Notes: generated by a model from the sequence alone, not told the origin. DNA of 64,000 nucleotides from an uncultured Dehalococcoidia bacterium (GCA_937975645.1 CALJTV010000005.1:66021-130020); one strand, 5' to 3'; shown: positions 1-9,718, numbered from the stretch's first letter. Made by a program: numbers and translations.

Positions 1-795
1 AAAGAATATGGCATCAAGCTTGTCCCCCTGTCACTCGCCATAAATGGCAGACCGTACCGCGACCAGGTCGATATAGGCCCTGACGAATTCTGGAAAATGT
101 TCGATGACATCAAGGAGTTCAAAACAGGTGCGCCCGCACTCACAGAATTCACTAGCATCTTCAGCGAGTTAAGCAAGGAGGCGGACGAAATCGCCTGCAC
201 CTTTGTGTCCAAAGCACTCAGTGCTACCTACGAGGCAGCCTGTCAAGCTCGCGACCTCTTCCTAAAAGACAATCCCGGAAAGAATATCGAGATCGTCGAC
301 AGCCGCACTGCCGCCGGGGCTCAAGGGTTCATCGCCTTGGAGATGGCACGCGCCGCTGCTGCCGGGAAGCCACTTAAAGAGGTGGTCAGCACTGCCAGCG
401 ATATGGTAACCCGTGTCAAGTTTGCCTGCGCCCTAGAAACACTGAAATACCTGATAAAAAGCGGTAGGGCACCAAAGACAGCATACCTCGGTGAGCTCAT
501 GCATGTTAGACCCATCATAGGCATGGTCAATAACACTGGACTGGTGGAAAACCTGGGCAGGGCGAGAGGAAAAGAGAAGTCCATGGAAAGACTCGTAGAA
601 CTGATTTCAGAATACGTTAAGCCTGACCAACCAGTGCACATCATGGTCCACTACACAAACTCCATCGATGACGGCAAGCAACTGCAAGAGATGGTCATGA
701 GCAAGTTCAACTGCGTGGAATATTATATGACCCCTTATTCCCCGGTGATGTCAGGCCATACGGGACCAGTGTTCGCTGTTTCCTTCTATGCTTAG
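1..795 (+). CDS. DegV family fatty-acid-binding protein (5' partial)
   Basis: The reading frame is open from base 1 and lacks its own start, so roughly 15-25 N-terminal residues lie outside the window; 264 residues are visible against about 280 usual for the family. The visible part carries the DegV pattern: an early VPLSLAINGRPYRD strand, a Thr/Ser-rich acyl-binding region, an IVDSRTAAGAQGF motif, and a C-terminal SGHTGPVFAVSFYA tail. DegV/FakB proteins hold a fatty acid and present it to the kinase FakA for phosphorylation. The next gene is a FakA homologue 41 bases downstream, which strongly supports that role. The acyl-chain preference cannot be read from the sequence. Confidence 0.9.
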   Translation, partial: KEYGIKLVPLSLAINGRPYRDQVDIGPDEFWKMFDDIKEFKTGAPALTEFTSIFSELSKEADEIACTFVSKALSATYEAACQARDLFLKDNPGKNIEIVDSRTAAGAQGFIALEMARAAAAGKPLKEVVSTASDMVTRVKFACALETLKYLIKSGRAPKTAYLGELMHVRPIIGMVNNTGLVENLGRARGKEKSMERLVELISEYVKPDQPVHIMVHYTNSIDDGKQLQEMVMSKFNCVEYYMTPYSPVMSGHTGPVFAVSFYA

Positions 796-836
796 AACAC
801 CTCGATAACATTAGGGATAAAGTGGGTAAATAGGAG

Positions 837-2444
837 ATGCTGGACAGGCGCTATCTCGACGGAAACGATATACTGGCAATGACCATCGCCGGTACAGAAT
901 GGCTGGAAAGGGTGGTGCCCCAAATCAATGCCATGAACGTCTACCCGGTCCCCGATGGTGATTGTGGCACCAACATGTTCCTGACCCTGTGCTCCAGCAT
1001 CGAAGAAGCAAAGAGACTGACCGATACCAGTCAGGCATCTGCAGTTGCCTTCGCCATCGCCCGGGGAGCCCTGATGGGGGCAAGGGGTAACAGCGGTGTC
1101 ATCCTTTCCCAGATATGGAGGGGCTTCTCCGAAGCCCTCAAAGACAGGAGCACCATCAGTGCTGCCGACCTAGCGCTTGCCCTGCAAAAAGCCGCCGAGG
1201 TCGCTTACCGGGCGCTGACCAACCCGGTCGAAGGTACCATTCTCACCGTCATCAAGGACGCCGCTAGGGCAGCTATCTCCAGAGCATCGGACAATGACAC
1301 GAACCCGACATCAGTCCTCGAAGCAGCTGTCCTGGCTGCCCGCGAGTCTGTGGTCAACACCCCTAACCTGCTGGAGGAGCTGAGAGAAGCAGGCGTACTC
1401 GATGCCGGAGGACATGGACTGTACACATTCCTCGAAGGGGCACTGTTACTTTTGAAAGGCGGAATGGACCACCAGGCACCGCTGCTGCTTTCAACACAAT
1501 TGCCCAGGATCACCTCCGGCACCACAGTCGAAATGGCATATGGCTACTGCACCCAGTTCATCATTAAGGACTGCAGCGCCAGCGTGGAGGAGGTCAGGTC
1601 CGCCCTGGAAGGCCTGGGCACCTCACTGCTCGTCGTCGGGGAGCCGGAGACCACCAAAGTCCATATACACACACTGGAACCACAGGAAGTCGTCAAAGTT
1701 GCCTCAAGCTTTGGTAAGCTCACCAATATAGACATCAATAATATGGACGAACAGCACCAGACATTCCTACTGATGAACCGCGAAAGGATGCACATTTTTG
1801 ACTGTGCCGTGGTGACAGTAACCACCGGCGATGGCTTGAGCAGGGTCTTCTCCAATCTGAACGCTGCCGCAGTGATCCAACCTGAGCAAACAGATAGCCT
1901 CAGCGCGCTGGAAGTCCTGCGCATCGTCGAGGAACTGCCCTGTGACAAGGTGATCATCTTGCCCAACCACAAAAATGTCCTCGAGACCGCCCTCGCTGTC
2001 CCGCCGTTAACCAAGAAATCGGTGGCAGTGATACCAGCAAAGAACATCCCCCAAGGAATAGCTGCCATGATAGCCTTCGTACCGGAAAAGCCCTACGAGG
2101 CTAACATCAGGGAGATGCACCAGGCACTGGACACAGTGCACACCATCGAGGTCGCAAGCTCTGAAAGCACAGGCGCAAATGCCACCGTGCAACGTCGGAT
2201 AACGGGCTCGCTGAACGGTGACAAGCGGTCAAGCGGCGAAAGCTACGAAGGCGTTGTCCTTGACCTGCTTAGCCTCCTGGACAGGCACCAAACAAGTATA
2301 GTAACCATATATTCCGGGAAGAAAGTTACCGCTTCCCAAGCAGAGCACCTCAAGACAAAAGTCTTGGAGCGCTATCCGGACATAGCAGTAGACATCGTCG
2401 AAGGTGGACAGGCTGACTGGGACTTCATCATTTCAGTAGAATAA
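837..2444 (+). CDS. fakA: Fatty acid kinase catalytic subunit (DAK2/YloV family)
   Basis: 535 residues, normal for FakA (about 550). The N-terminal DAK2 kinase domain shows the Mg/nucleotide motif VYPVPDGDCGTNM (residues 35-47) and ARGNSGVILSQ (about 82-92). The middle domain has a Cys in GYCTQF and an HIH pair that match the zinc ligands described for S. aureus FakA. The C-terminal third is DegV-like. FakA phosphorylates fatty acids bound to FakB, feeding exogenous acyl chains into phospholipids. It follows the DegV gene with 41 bases between. AGGAG lies directly against the ATG and an in-frame TAG precedes it at 831-833, so this is the first possible ATG, with a poorly spaced ribosome site. 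Confidence 0.92.
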   Translation: MLDRRYLDGNDILAMTIAGTEWLERVVPQINAMNVYPVPDGDCGTNMFLTLCSSIEEAKRLTDTSQASAVAFAIARGALMGARGNSGVILSQIWRGFSEALKDRSTISAADLALALQKAAEVAYRALTNPVEGTILTVIKDAARAAISRASDNDTNPTSVLEAAVLAARESVVNTPNLLEELREAGVLDAGGHGLYTFLEGALLLLKGGMDHQAPLLLSTQLPRITSGTTVEMAYGYCTQFIIKDCSASVEEVRSALEGLGTSLLVVGEPETTKVHIHTLEPQEVVKVASSFGKLTNIDINNMDEQHQTFLLMNRERMHIFDCAVVTVTTGDGLSRVFSNLNAAAVIQPEQTDSLSALEVLRIVEELPCDKVIILPNHKNVLETALAVPPLTKKSVAVIPAKNIPQGIAAMIAFVPEKPYEANIREMHQALDTVHTIEVASSESTGANATVQRRITGSLNGDKRSSGESYEGVVLDLLSLLDRHQTSIVTIYSGKKVTASQAEHLKTKVLERYPDIAVDIVEGGQADWDFIISVE

Positions 2445-2550
2445 TTTTAAGAAGGTACCTCTTAGCCTAACCGCAAGAATCGGCTTCGGTCTATCTGCTA
2501 CACCCACAGCATTGGAACAACCCGCCTCTCAGGGTGTATGATATTACCCC

Positions 2551-3642
2551 ATGAAAACATACACCCTGCCACCGTCGGCATCCCCAATGGTGTCCAGCCT
2601 CATCGCCGTATTTACTAACTGCGCCATCGAGACCTCAGTCATCTTCCTACCCCTATTCGCCCAAGACATTGGTGCTTCCAGGCTTGATATCGGGGTAATC
2701 GGTGGCGCCTATGGCATCGCCTATGCGGCTTCATCCTGGTTTTTCGGTCACCAGTCTGACAAGAAGGGTAGGGTATTATACGTCCGCCTGGGGCTGGGGC
2801 TGGGCATAATTGCGCTGGCAGCGCAGACACTGGCAACCATCCCGGTTCTGCTTATGTGTATCCGAGCTGCGGTCGGTCTATGCCTCGGTATCTCAGCCGC
2901 TGCCCTTATGGCATACAACTTCGAAGCCGGCGGCAGCACCGGCAGGTTCGCCTCCTTTGGCTCACTTGGCTGGCTCATCGGCGCCATCATAGCTATCTTT
3001 GTGCCCAGCTACCACAAACTGTTCCTCGTTAGTGCCACCTCCTGTGCCCTGGGGTTTCTCGCCTCGCTGCTTCTCAGAGAACACGAAAGCCGGGTCCCGC
3101 TGGAGCCGGTCACCCTGGACGTATTCCGCCGCAATACCGGGATCTACATACCATTCTTTTTGCGACACACAGGTGCCAACATGGCTTGGGTCATCTTACC
3201 CCTTTTCTTCGCCAGCCTCGGCGCCAGCAAGCCGTGGATAGCCGTCCTTTCAGGCATCAACACCGGCGGGCAGTTCATCGCCATGATGTTCGTGGAAAGG
3301 TTCAGAGAGTCGCGCCTCTTCATCACCGGCTTTGCCCTGTCAGCGCTCGTCTTCCTGTCTTACGGCTTGGTCAGTCACTATCTCCAGCTAATTCCAGTAC
3401 AGGCGCTTCTGGCATGCTCATGGTCATGCCTCTATGTAGGTGCACTTCTGCTGCTCCTCAAAAACAATGAGGAACGGGCAACCTCCACTGGCATCCTCTT
3501 CTCCACTATCAGCGTATCTGGGGCAGTAGGACCATTCCTTGGTGGACTGGTAGCCCAGTTCTGGGGCTACCAGCCTCTGATGTTCCTCTCCGCCAGCCTC
3601 TCCCTCGCCGGGCTGGGAATGGCAATGTCCAGACGGAGATAG
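2551..3642 (+). CDS. MFS transporter
   Basis: 363 residues with about 12 hydrophobic segments in two sixes, as expected for the major facilitator superfamily, though slightly short (usual about 400). The loop after helix 2 reads GHQSDKKGRV, a good match to the MFS G-x3-D-x2-GRR/K signature. The substrate cannot be inferred. It stands alone between the fak pair and a convergent reverse-strand gene. A weak TTGGAA/TATGAT pair with a 19-base spacer lies just upstream (2512-2542). No strong Shine-Dalgarno is visible, and the ATG would be only about 8 bases behind the -10 box. Confidence 0.85.
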   Translation: MKTYTLPPSASPMVSSLIAVFTNCAIETSVIFLPLFAQDIGASRLDIGVIGGAYGIAYAASSWFFGHQSDKKGRVLYVRLGLGLGIIALAAQTLATIPVLLMCIRAAVGLCLGISAAALMAYNFEAGGSTGRFASFGSLGWLIGAIIAIFVPSYHKLFLVSATSCALGFLASLLLREHESRVPLEPVTLDVFRRNTGIYIPFFLRHTGANMAWVILPLFFASLGASKPWIAVLSGINTGGQFIAMMFVERFRESRLFITGFALSALVFLSYGLVSHYLQLIPVQALLACSWSCLYVGALLLLLKNNEERATSTGILFSTISVSGAVGPFLGGLVAQFWGYQPLMFLSASLSLAGLGMAMSRRR

Positions 3643-3672
3643 TCTACGCTCCGTCCTGCTCAGGACCAGTCT

Positions 3673-4002
3673 TTAAGCGTTTTTTGAGACGGTCGCCCTG
3701 ATGACCATGACACCAGCGGCGCTCACACCGAGTGAGATAATGGTGAGTAGACTGCCAACAAAGTAGCCGACCGTCCTTATATAACCTCCTACCTGCTCGA
3801 GCAGAGGACCGAATATCCCGCTCATACCCTGGACAATAGGCGCTGCTTGGGCTGGCAGCGATGTACTGCTGGCTATTTTCTCCGGATAGCTGGCTATCCA
3901 TTCGCCCCACGAAGGCACAGCGACCAGCACCAGAATGCCAGCAGTGAGTAAGATAAGTCCAAACACCAAAATCGCTATCCCTTGCTCTTTCCCTATCTTC
4001 AT
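3673..4002 (-). CDS. Small membrane protein, unknown function
   Basis: 109 residues with an N-terminal hydrophobic helix (about 8-30) and a second hydrophobic region near residues 78-104, joined by a Pro/Gly-containing loop. I do not recognise a family. A strong AAAGGAGG Shine-Dalgarno sits 7-8 bases before the ATG, so the gene is very likely translated. It lies 56 bases downstream of the phosphodiesterase gene on the same strand, apparently the last gene of the Yip1-GDPD unit. Its end faces the MFS gene. Confidence 0.7.
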   Translation of the reverse strand: MKIGKEQGIAILVFGLILLTAGILVLVAVPSWGEWIASYPEKIASSTSLPAQAAPIVQGMSGIFGPLLEQVGGYIRTVGYFVGSLLTIISLGVSAAGVMVIRATVSKNA

Positions 4003-4058
4003 TCCTTGACCTCCTTTCTAGTCTCCCTGCCTGCTAGCTTGCTTGGACCGGTACCCTA

Positions 4059-4766
4059 TCACTCCGCTTCTATTGGTCTTCTCTTCAATAGCTTTCCACC
4101 GAGCTTTTTCTTCACCACATCGGGAAAGTCCGAGATAATGCCGTCCACACCCGCAGCAACAACACTATCGATGCACCAGGGCAAAGGCAGCCCCCAGACG
4201 AAAACAGCCCGCCCCACATCGTGCACTGCTCCTACAAGCTTCCTACTCACAAAAGGGTATTTTACAACTATAGAATCAGCCTGCACCGGTTCCATCATAC
4301 CCAGCGGGTCTTTCCCCGGAGAGACAACGATGACAGCTCGGGGGATGTCAGGAGCCCTGTACAGGAGCTCCCTCAGCAAGGCGCCATTAAAGGACAGCAG
4401 CATGACATCTGAAAGCGGTGCCTGAGATTTTAGCAGCGCCACCAGGCAGTCGAACGAAACGGTCTCCTTCAGCTCAACAAACAACCGCGTGCGGTTAGCA
4501 CACAACTGGAGCGCCTCCGCCAGCGTGGGGATTTTGTATCCCCCTTTGAGCCTTACCTCCCGTACCTGTCCCAGTGTCAGCGCCCTGATAGCGGCACCGC
4601 GTAGCTCAGGGTCATGGAACAGGACGAACTCCCCGTCCGCCGTCTCGCGGACGTCAAACTCCACCCCATCGACACCCAACCCGATAGCGGCATCAAGCGC
4701 CTCCAGGGTATTGTCCGGGTATTCCCTAGTAAAGCCTCTATGTGCGATATTGAGGACTCTACGCAC
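4059..4766 (-). CDS. Glycerophosphodiester phosphodiesterase family protein
   Basis: 235 residues, the normal size of a single GDPD domain. Key motifs are IAHRGFTREYPDNT (catalytic His and Arg plus the Glu/Asp-Asn-T element), DGVEFDVRETADGEFVLFHD (metal-binding Glu/Asp and second catalytic His) and LFVELK. The family hydrolyses glycerophosphodiesters to glycerol-3-phosphate and an alcohol. No signal peptide is visible, so a cytoplasmic location is likely. The start is GTG; it shares one base with the TAG stop of the upstream Yip1-like gene (TAGTG), indicating translational coupling. Confidence 0.92.
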   Translation of the reverse strand: MRRVLNIAHRGFTREYPDNTLEALDAAIGLGVDGVEFDVRETADGEFVLFHDPELRGAAIRALTLGQVREVRLKGGYKIPTLAEALQLCANRTRLFVELKETVSFDCLVALLKSQAPLSDVMLLSFNGALLRELLYRAPDIPRAVIVVSPGKDPLGMMEPVQADSIVVKYPFVSRKLVGAVHDVGRAVFVWGLPLPWCIDSVVAAGVDGIISDFPDVVKKKLGGKLLKRRPIEAE

Positions 4767-5332
4767 TATCCCAGCAGCCCCTTAAACCCCACAAACAGTG
4801 CACTGAACACAAGCATTATCGCCAGATATACCAGCCAGCCCACAATGCACACCGCCAGCGCCCTCCCGGTGGACACGTCCAGCGCTTGTCTCACCGCCAC
4901 CACACCGGCGACCAAAAACCAGATGGTAGCAGCAAAGGCAATGATAGACCCGAAAAAGGGGATAAAGGAGAAAATGCGCAGCACACCCGGTGAATGGGCA
5001 AAACCGACCGTCCTCAGTAGTTCGCCCCACGTTGCCGAGGTCTTAGGCCCCTTCAGCACCGTAGTGCCTAGAATATATGTCAGGTAAGACCACGCTAGCC
5101 ACCCTATCAGAGAAGCAACAAGGCCACCCACCAGCCCCCAGAGAAAACCAAGGGCGCCCCTGGTGCCGATGGCACCGATGCCACTGCCGATCGCCGTCGC
5201 CAGGCTCACTATCACCACCGCCACCAGCGCCTGCGAGGTAGCGGTGCTGTCCGCCTCCACCTCCTCATACAGCGCTACCTCCAGTTTAGAAGCCCGCAGC
5301 ATCCTGCTCACCAAAGAATTAGGACTGCTCAC
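4766..5332 (-). CDS. Yip1-domain integral membrane protein
   Basis: 188 residues. A short soluble N-terminus is followed by about five hydrophobic segments (near 35-55, 62-90, 120-145, 152-165, 168-185), the arrangement seen in bacterial YIP1-family proteins. Conserved-looking features are the GxxGAIGTRGALGFLWGLVGG helix pair and a WGELLRTVGFAHSPG segment, typical of this family. The function in bacteria is unknown. The start is GTG with GGAGGGTACAG upstream. It is the first gene of the Yip1-GDPD-small membrane protein unit. Confidence 0.8.
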   Translation of the reverse strand: MSSPNSLVSRMLRASKLEVALYEEVEADSTATSQALVAVVIVSLATAIGSGIGAIGTRGALGFLWGLVGGLVASLIGWLAWSYLTYILGTTVLKGPKTSATWGELLRTVGFAHSPGVLRIFSFIPFFGSIIAFAATIWFLVAGVVAVRQALDVSTGRALAVCIVGWLVYLAIMLVFSALFVGFKGLLG

Positions 5333-5360
5333 CTGTACCCTCCTTGCCAGAATTTACCAC

Positions 5361-5369
5361 AGTATACCA
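5361..5369 (-). promoter_or_regulatory. Extended -10 promoter for the Yip1/GDPD operon
   Basis: Reverse-strand TGGTATACT, an extended -10 element, lies about 30 bases before the GTG start at 5332. No convincing -35 hexamer is present, which is usual when the TGn extension is there. Confidence 0.5.
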
Positions 5370-5418
5370 GAAATAATTAACGGAAAGACCACCTGAAGGA
5401 AAAAACTCTTCTGCCTAA

Positions 5419-8400
5419 TTAAGCCCGCCGCAGCACGACGATGATGAGCAGCCCAACGATCAGTGTGGCAAAGAAGCCGAGCAGCAGCCATACTAGAGCC
5501 ACATTTCCAGCCTCACCGGCTGAGATGGTGAGCCATGCCCTCTCTGCACCCACCTCAACCAAGTGCTTGCCAGGTCCTATACCATAGACAGTCCAGCATA
5601 CCCTCGTGGCTGAGCCAGGAGGGAGCATCACCACCGTAGAGCCCTTGGTAGCTTTATCGATCGTCAGCACGACTCTGTGTTCCCCCATGCTGCCGCCCTG
5701 GTTCTGCACCTGGGCACATATCTTGTGTCCGGTAGCGTAAGGCTCCACCCTCAAGTCCGTCACCGCAAAGATCGGCGGCGAAGGTCGCGGCGGTGAAGGC
5801 CTCGGTGCTAATGCTGCTGTAGACGGGGGCGGAGCCGGCTGTGGCGAAGGCTGTGGCTGTGGAGTCGGTTCCGGCTCCGGTTCCGGCTCTGGCGGCGGTG
5901 GTGACCCCACAATCATAGTGCTGGTGGTATCAAATATAGGTCCCCGGGCAACTCCGGCAGGACATTGCCATACCGTACCGGCGACGGACACGATCTCAGC
6001 GCCCACCGGAAGCACGCAGTACGCTATAGTCACCGTCACCTCATATGAGCCTCCAGCCCCAAGCTGACCAAGGTGCCACACCACCACACCATCTGAATAG
6101 GCACCACCGCTGCTGGAACCAACGTAGGACGAGCCCAACGGCAGGATATACTGCACCACCACATTCTCCGCAGTGACATTTGTGCTTACATTGGTCACCT
6201 CAATGGCAAAAGTCAATGTGTCACACGGCTCCCCAGTGGCGGGACCGGTGATATCTATGGACAGCATCGGACCGGGGCAAATCCGCGTCTGGGCGCTGCC
6301 GCCGGCAGGACCGTAACCTTTGCCCTGGCCATCTTGCCATACCGCTGCAGCCACATCCACCACGGTCATCTCCGAAGTGATGTTGTCAGCCACCTTCAAA
6401 GTAATAGTAACGGTCTGTGAGCCCCCAGCAGGAACGGTACCCAGGTCCCAGGCAACAGTGGCAACCGGGTCACCGCTGGGCGTCCCCGGCGGACTGCTCT
6501 CAACATAGCCCATATCTATAGGTAGATAGTCCACAAGCGTGACATTGTCCGCAGATGCCCCAGACGGGTTGGTTACGGTTATACTGTAAGTACAGAGGCC
6601 TCCAGGACCAGCCAGAGTGGGACCACTCTTGGTCACCTCCAGCACCGGAACTGTATATATCGTGCTTGCCAGCACATCGGTCGCTGGACCATAGCTCTCA
6701 CCCTGCCCGTCCCGCCAGGTGACCAGCGCTGTGTTCAACAGCGTCGTCCCATTGCCCACGCTGTCGTCAACCCTCACGGTCAACGAAACTGGAACCGAGC
6801 CACCTCCTGTCAGCGTACCCAAATTCCAGACTACAGAACCATCGCTTACGGTGCCCGCCGGGCTGCTGCTGACATAGGTATATTTGTCTGGCAGGACGTC
6901 CACCAGCATAACATTGTAGGCATCAAGACCTCCGGAATTGCTCACCGTCAGGCTGAATGTCAGCAGACCACCTGGGCTGCCAACCGCAGGACCGGACTTC
7001 GTCACTGTAAGTAGCGGACTGGTACGGGCGATGATGTCTGCCGTCGCTGTAGCCGGACCGTAGGGCATGCCACCGCTGCCCTTCCATGTGACCTCGAAGA
7101 GATTGCGCAAAAGTGTCCCATCGGGAATAGACCAGTCAACATGCACCGTCACCCAGCCCGGTATCGCCACCCCGGGCGCAACAGTCCCCAGGTCCCAGGT
7201 AATGGTGCGCTCTATCGGGTCATAGACCGCACTGTGGCTGGAGCTGACAAAGGTCAATCCCGACGGCAGATAGTCCACCAACACCACGTTTTCGGCGGCT
7301 GAGCCGCCTACATTGGTCAGGGTGCCGGTGAAAGTTATATACGAGCCTACCACTGCATACGCCGGGCCCTCTTTGGTAATGGTAAGCTGGGGAGCAGTAT
7401 AGATGGTGGTATCCGTCGTAGCCTCTGCGGGACCACACGGATTGCCGCCATAGTCATCCCAGGTGACCGAAAACCTATTGGTCAGCGTCGTCCCGTTGCC
7501 TACCCCTTCATCTACCTTCACCACCAACCAGCCGGGTATAGACGCCCCGGCACCCAAGTCCCCCAAATACCAGGTCACCGTGTTATCCACAGGGTTGTAG
7601 ACCGCAGCATGGCTGGAGCTAACGAAGCTCAGCCCCACCGGTAAGTAGTCCACCAGCACCACATTATAGGCGTCAGCCGTCCAATAGTTGGTCAAGGTGC
7701 CAGTATAAGTGATAAGCCCGCCCGGGCTGGCGGTTGCCGGACCATTCTTCGTAATAGATAAGAGCGGTATAGTGCGGACGGTGATGTCCTTGGTAGCGGT
7801 GGCTGGCCCGTAGGGGTTGCCGCTGCTGTCCTCCCAGGTTACAGAAAACAAGTTAGTCAGCTTGGTGTTGTCAGACAGGGAATCGTCCACATGTACCGTC
7901 ACCCAGCCAGGTATTGAGACCCCGGGACCAACGGTCCCCAAGTTCCAGGTCACTGTACAGTTGTCTGAATTATACACAGCCGTGTGGCTAGAGCTGACGA
8001 AAGTCAACGCACATAGACCGCCAACCTTGGGCAGATAGTCCACCAGCACCACATTCTCAGCCGGTTCCGTCCCATAGTTCGTCAGCGTGCCAGTGAAGGT
8101 TACATGTGCACCGGCGTTGGCAGCATCGAAACCCTCCTTAGTGATCATCAGCCTCGGTGGCACCGTGATCGCCGTCCTGGTGGGGTCATAGGGTGCCGGT
8201 GTGTCTGGGTCATCTGTGAGCACACTGGTAAAATTGGAGCCAGATACCTGTCCCTGGTTGGAAACCACACCCACGCCTGGCAACTGTGGAAACAGGATGG
8301 TCACCCTAAAGCTGATGGTAGCCGACCCTCCCGGTGGAATTGAAGCAAAGGTGACCTCCACCTCATTACCTGTTTGTTTTACTATGTTGCCCGTGGTGAC

Positions 8401-9465
8401 CACGCTGTTGTCCACCAGGGACAAGTTGGGATCATTGATAGCGTCATAAAAGACGACATTCAGCATGTCCAGAGGGCCACTATTAGTGATGGTTATGGTG
8501 TACTGCAACACATCCCCAGGGCTGGCTACCCCATTGCCATCGTTGTCGGCATGCAGAGAGCCCACTTTAGAAGCATACACAGATGGCAACCACGGGTCGC
8601 TGAAGATGGGGTCGGTATACAGCTTCAACATCCAGTCCTTCTGCAGAGGGTCCACAGCCGAGGCGGAGGTGGTGATCAGAAAACGCGCCGGAGTGGTGTT
8701 GTCCAGTTTCTGCACGCCGCCCACATTGAAAGCAGAGATGGGCAACTGCACGTCCAGCCAGTACTCGTCGCCCCCGTAGCACGTTGGGGTCGCCGTCAGC
8801 ACCCGCAGGTGGTTGTAGGTCTGCGCCACCCCAGTGGCTGCTGGTCCGGCAGCGTACCACACCCCGATCTCATCCCCACCGAGGACATCGCTGGCTGACC
8901 TCTGCGCCCCAGAGCGCGGTGTCACGCTGTTGGTCGGTAAATCGTTGTACAGCAGGTAGATCCGGTCAGCCCTGTTCGAACCAACCGTGCCATCCACATC
9001 TATGGCAAACTCTTTAAAGCCGTCGTTATCGATATCGATGAGTATATACCAATGCCCTGAGCTAAGCCCTACCTGGCTGGTCTCCAGAGGGTTACCGTCC
9101 AGCCGCATGCGGAAGGCTATATGGTCATCGCTTATGTCCGTGGGTGTGCCACCATTGTAATAAGCGTACAAAAAGCTGGGCTGGCTGCCCGGCAGATAGC
9201 CATTGGGCGAGCAGGAGGAGATATCGACGCTCGCAGGCTGGACCGCCCCCGAGCCACGGGAGGGATCAGCGGAGCTCTCGTAGTCGTGGACTACGCCACC
9301 ATTGAAAGTGACCGGAAAGAAGGTGAAATTATTCCAGCTTACCGGTGGGTCCAGCAGCGCCGCCTCAGCAAGCTTCGGCACCAGAAGGGGAGAGGCCACA
9401 AGCGCAAGCAGCAAGAAGAGGGACAACAGCCCTCTCAGTACCACCAGCCCACCATGTAAAGCCAT
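5419..9465 (-). CDS. Large secreted DUF11-repeat surface protein, membrane-anchored
   Basis: 1348 residues from the chosen ATG. Residues 1-35 form a signal peptide (hydrophobic core, AEA cleavage site). Residues 36-300 carry an Asp-rich DIDNDGFKEFAIDVDG calcium-loop-like stretch. Seven DUF11-type beta-sandwich repeats of about 125 residues start near 302, 438, 567, 692, 815, 940 and 1065, most beginning with (L/M)xITKxGPA and containing VxLVDYLP. A Pro/Glu/Gln-rich linker (about 1193-1235) leads to a CARDB-like domain and a C-terminal transmembrane helix ending in Arg residues. It is probably a cell-surface scaffold or adhesin. An alternative GTG start at 9516 adds 17 residues but lies almost at the predicted transcription start and would put a charged stretch before the signal. 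Confidence 0.88.
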   Translation of the reverse strand: MALHGGLVVLRGLLSLFLLLALVASPLLVPKLAEAALLDPPVSWNNFTFFPVTFNGGVVHDYESSADPSRGSGAVQPASVDISSCSPNGYLPGSQPSFLYAYYNGGTPTDISDDHIAFRMRLDGNPLETSQVGLSSGHWYILIDIDNDGFKEFAIDVDGTVGSNRADRIYLLYNDLPTNSVTPRSGAQRSASDVLGGDEIGVWYAAGPAATGVAQTYNHLRVLTATPTCYGGDEYWLDVQLPISAFNVGGVQKLDNTTPARFLITTSASAVDPLQKDWMLKLYTDPIFSDPWLPSVYASKVGSLHADNDGNGVASPGDVLQYTITITNSGPLDMLNVVFYDAINDPNLSLVDNSVVTTGNIVKQTGNEVEVTFASIPPGGSATISFRVTILFPQLPGVGVVSNQGQVSGSNFTSVLTDDPDTPAPYDPTRTAITVPPRLMITKEGFDAANAGAHVTFTGTLTNYGTEPAENVVLVDYLPKVGGLCALTFVSSSHTAVYNSDNCTVTWNLGTVGPGVSIPGWVTVHVDDSLSDNTKLTNLFSVTWEDSSGNPYGPATATKDITVRTIPLLSITKNGPATASPGGLITYTGTLTNYWTADAYNVVLVDYLPVGLSFVSSSHAAVYNPVDNTVTWYLGDLGAGASIPGWLVVKVDEGVGNGTTLTNRFSVTWDDYGGNPCGPAEATTDTTIYTAPQLTITKEGPAYAVVGSYITFTGTLTNVGGSAAENVVLVDYLPSGLTFVSSSHSAVYDPIERTITWDLGTVAPGVAIPGWVTVHVDWSIPDGTLLRNLFEVTWKGSGGMPYGPATATADIIARTSPLLTVTKSGPAVGSPGGLLTFSLTVSNSGGLDAYNVMLVDVLPDKYTYVSSSPAGTVSDGSVVWNLGTLTGGGSVPVSLTVRVDDSVGNGTTLLNTALVTWRDGQGESYGPATDVLASTIYTVPVLEVTKSGPTLAGPGGLCTYSITVTNPSGASADNVTLVDYLPIDMGYVESSPPGTPSGDPVATVAWDLGTVPAGGSQTVTITLKVADNITSEMTVVDVAAAVWQDGQGKGYGPAGGSAQTRICPGPMLSIDITGPATGEPCDTLTFAIEVTNVSTNVTAENVVVQYILPLGSSYVGSSSGGAYSDGVVVWHLGQLGAGGSYEVTVTIAYCVLPVGAEIVSVAGTVWQCPAGVARGPIFDTTSTMIVGSPPPPEPEPEPEPTPQPQPSPQPAPPPSTAALAPRPSPPRPSPPIFAVTDLRVEPYATGHKICAQVQNQGGSMGEHRVVLTIDKATKGSTVVMLPPGSATRVCWTVYGIGPGKHLVEVGAERAWLTISAGEAGNVALVWLLLGFFATLIVGLLIIVVLRRA

Positions 9466-9526
9466 CTCCCTAATACCCTTTGCTTTGCCACAGCCGCTGA
9501 CAAGCAAACTGCCCACCTTTCCGAGA

Positions 9527-9556
9527 ATAATAACCTTTATCCTGGTTGCTAGTCAA
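9527..9556 (-). promoter_or_regulatory. Sigma70-type promoter for the DUF11 protein gene
   Basis: Reverse-strand TTGACT (9556-9551), an 18-base spacer and TATTAT (9532-9527). Predicted transcription start is near 9520, which favours the ATG at 9465 over the GTG at 9516. Confidence 0.6.
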
Positions 9557-9602
9557 GCGGCCTGCCACAGAGCACCACGGGAAAGTTTTGTCTGGGTAAT
9601 TG

Positions 9603-9678
9603 TGGTGGGCGGTACTGGACTTGAACCAGTGACCTCTGCGATGTCAACGCAGCGCTCTAACCGCTGAGCTAACCGCCC
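9603..9678 (-). tRNA. tRNA-Val (GAC)
   Basis: 76 nt including an encoded CCA. The acceptor stem GGGCGGT/ACCGCCC, D stem GCTC/GAGC, anticodon stem CTGCG/CGCAG with loop TTGACAT (anticodon GAC, reads GUC), and T stem ACTGG/CCAGT with TTCAAGT loop all pair. The discriminator base is A, as usual for tRNA-Val. It lies between the DUF11 gene and the glnA control region. Confidence 0.96.
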
Positions 9679-9688
9679 CAACGAGCGC

Positions 9689-9718
9689 ATTTTATCAATA
9701 CCACCACACCACCGTCAA
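9689..9718 (-). promoter_or_regulatory. Promoter for tRNA-Val
   Basis: Reverse-strand TTGACG (9718-9713), an 18-base spacer and TAAAAT (9694-9689), ending 10 bases before the mature tRNA 5' end. Confidence 0.6.
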
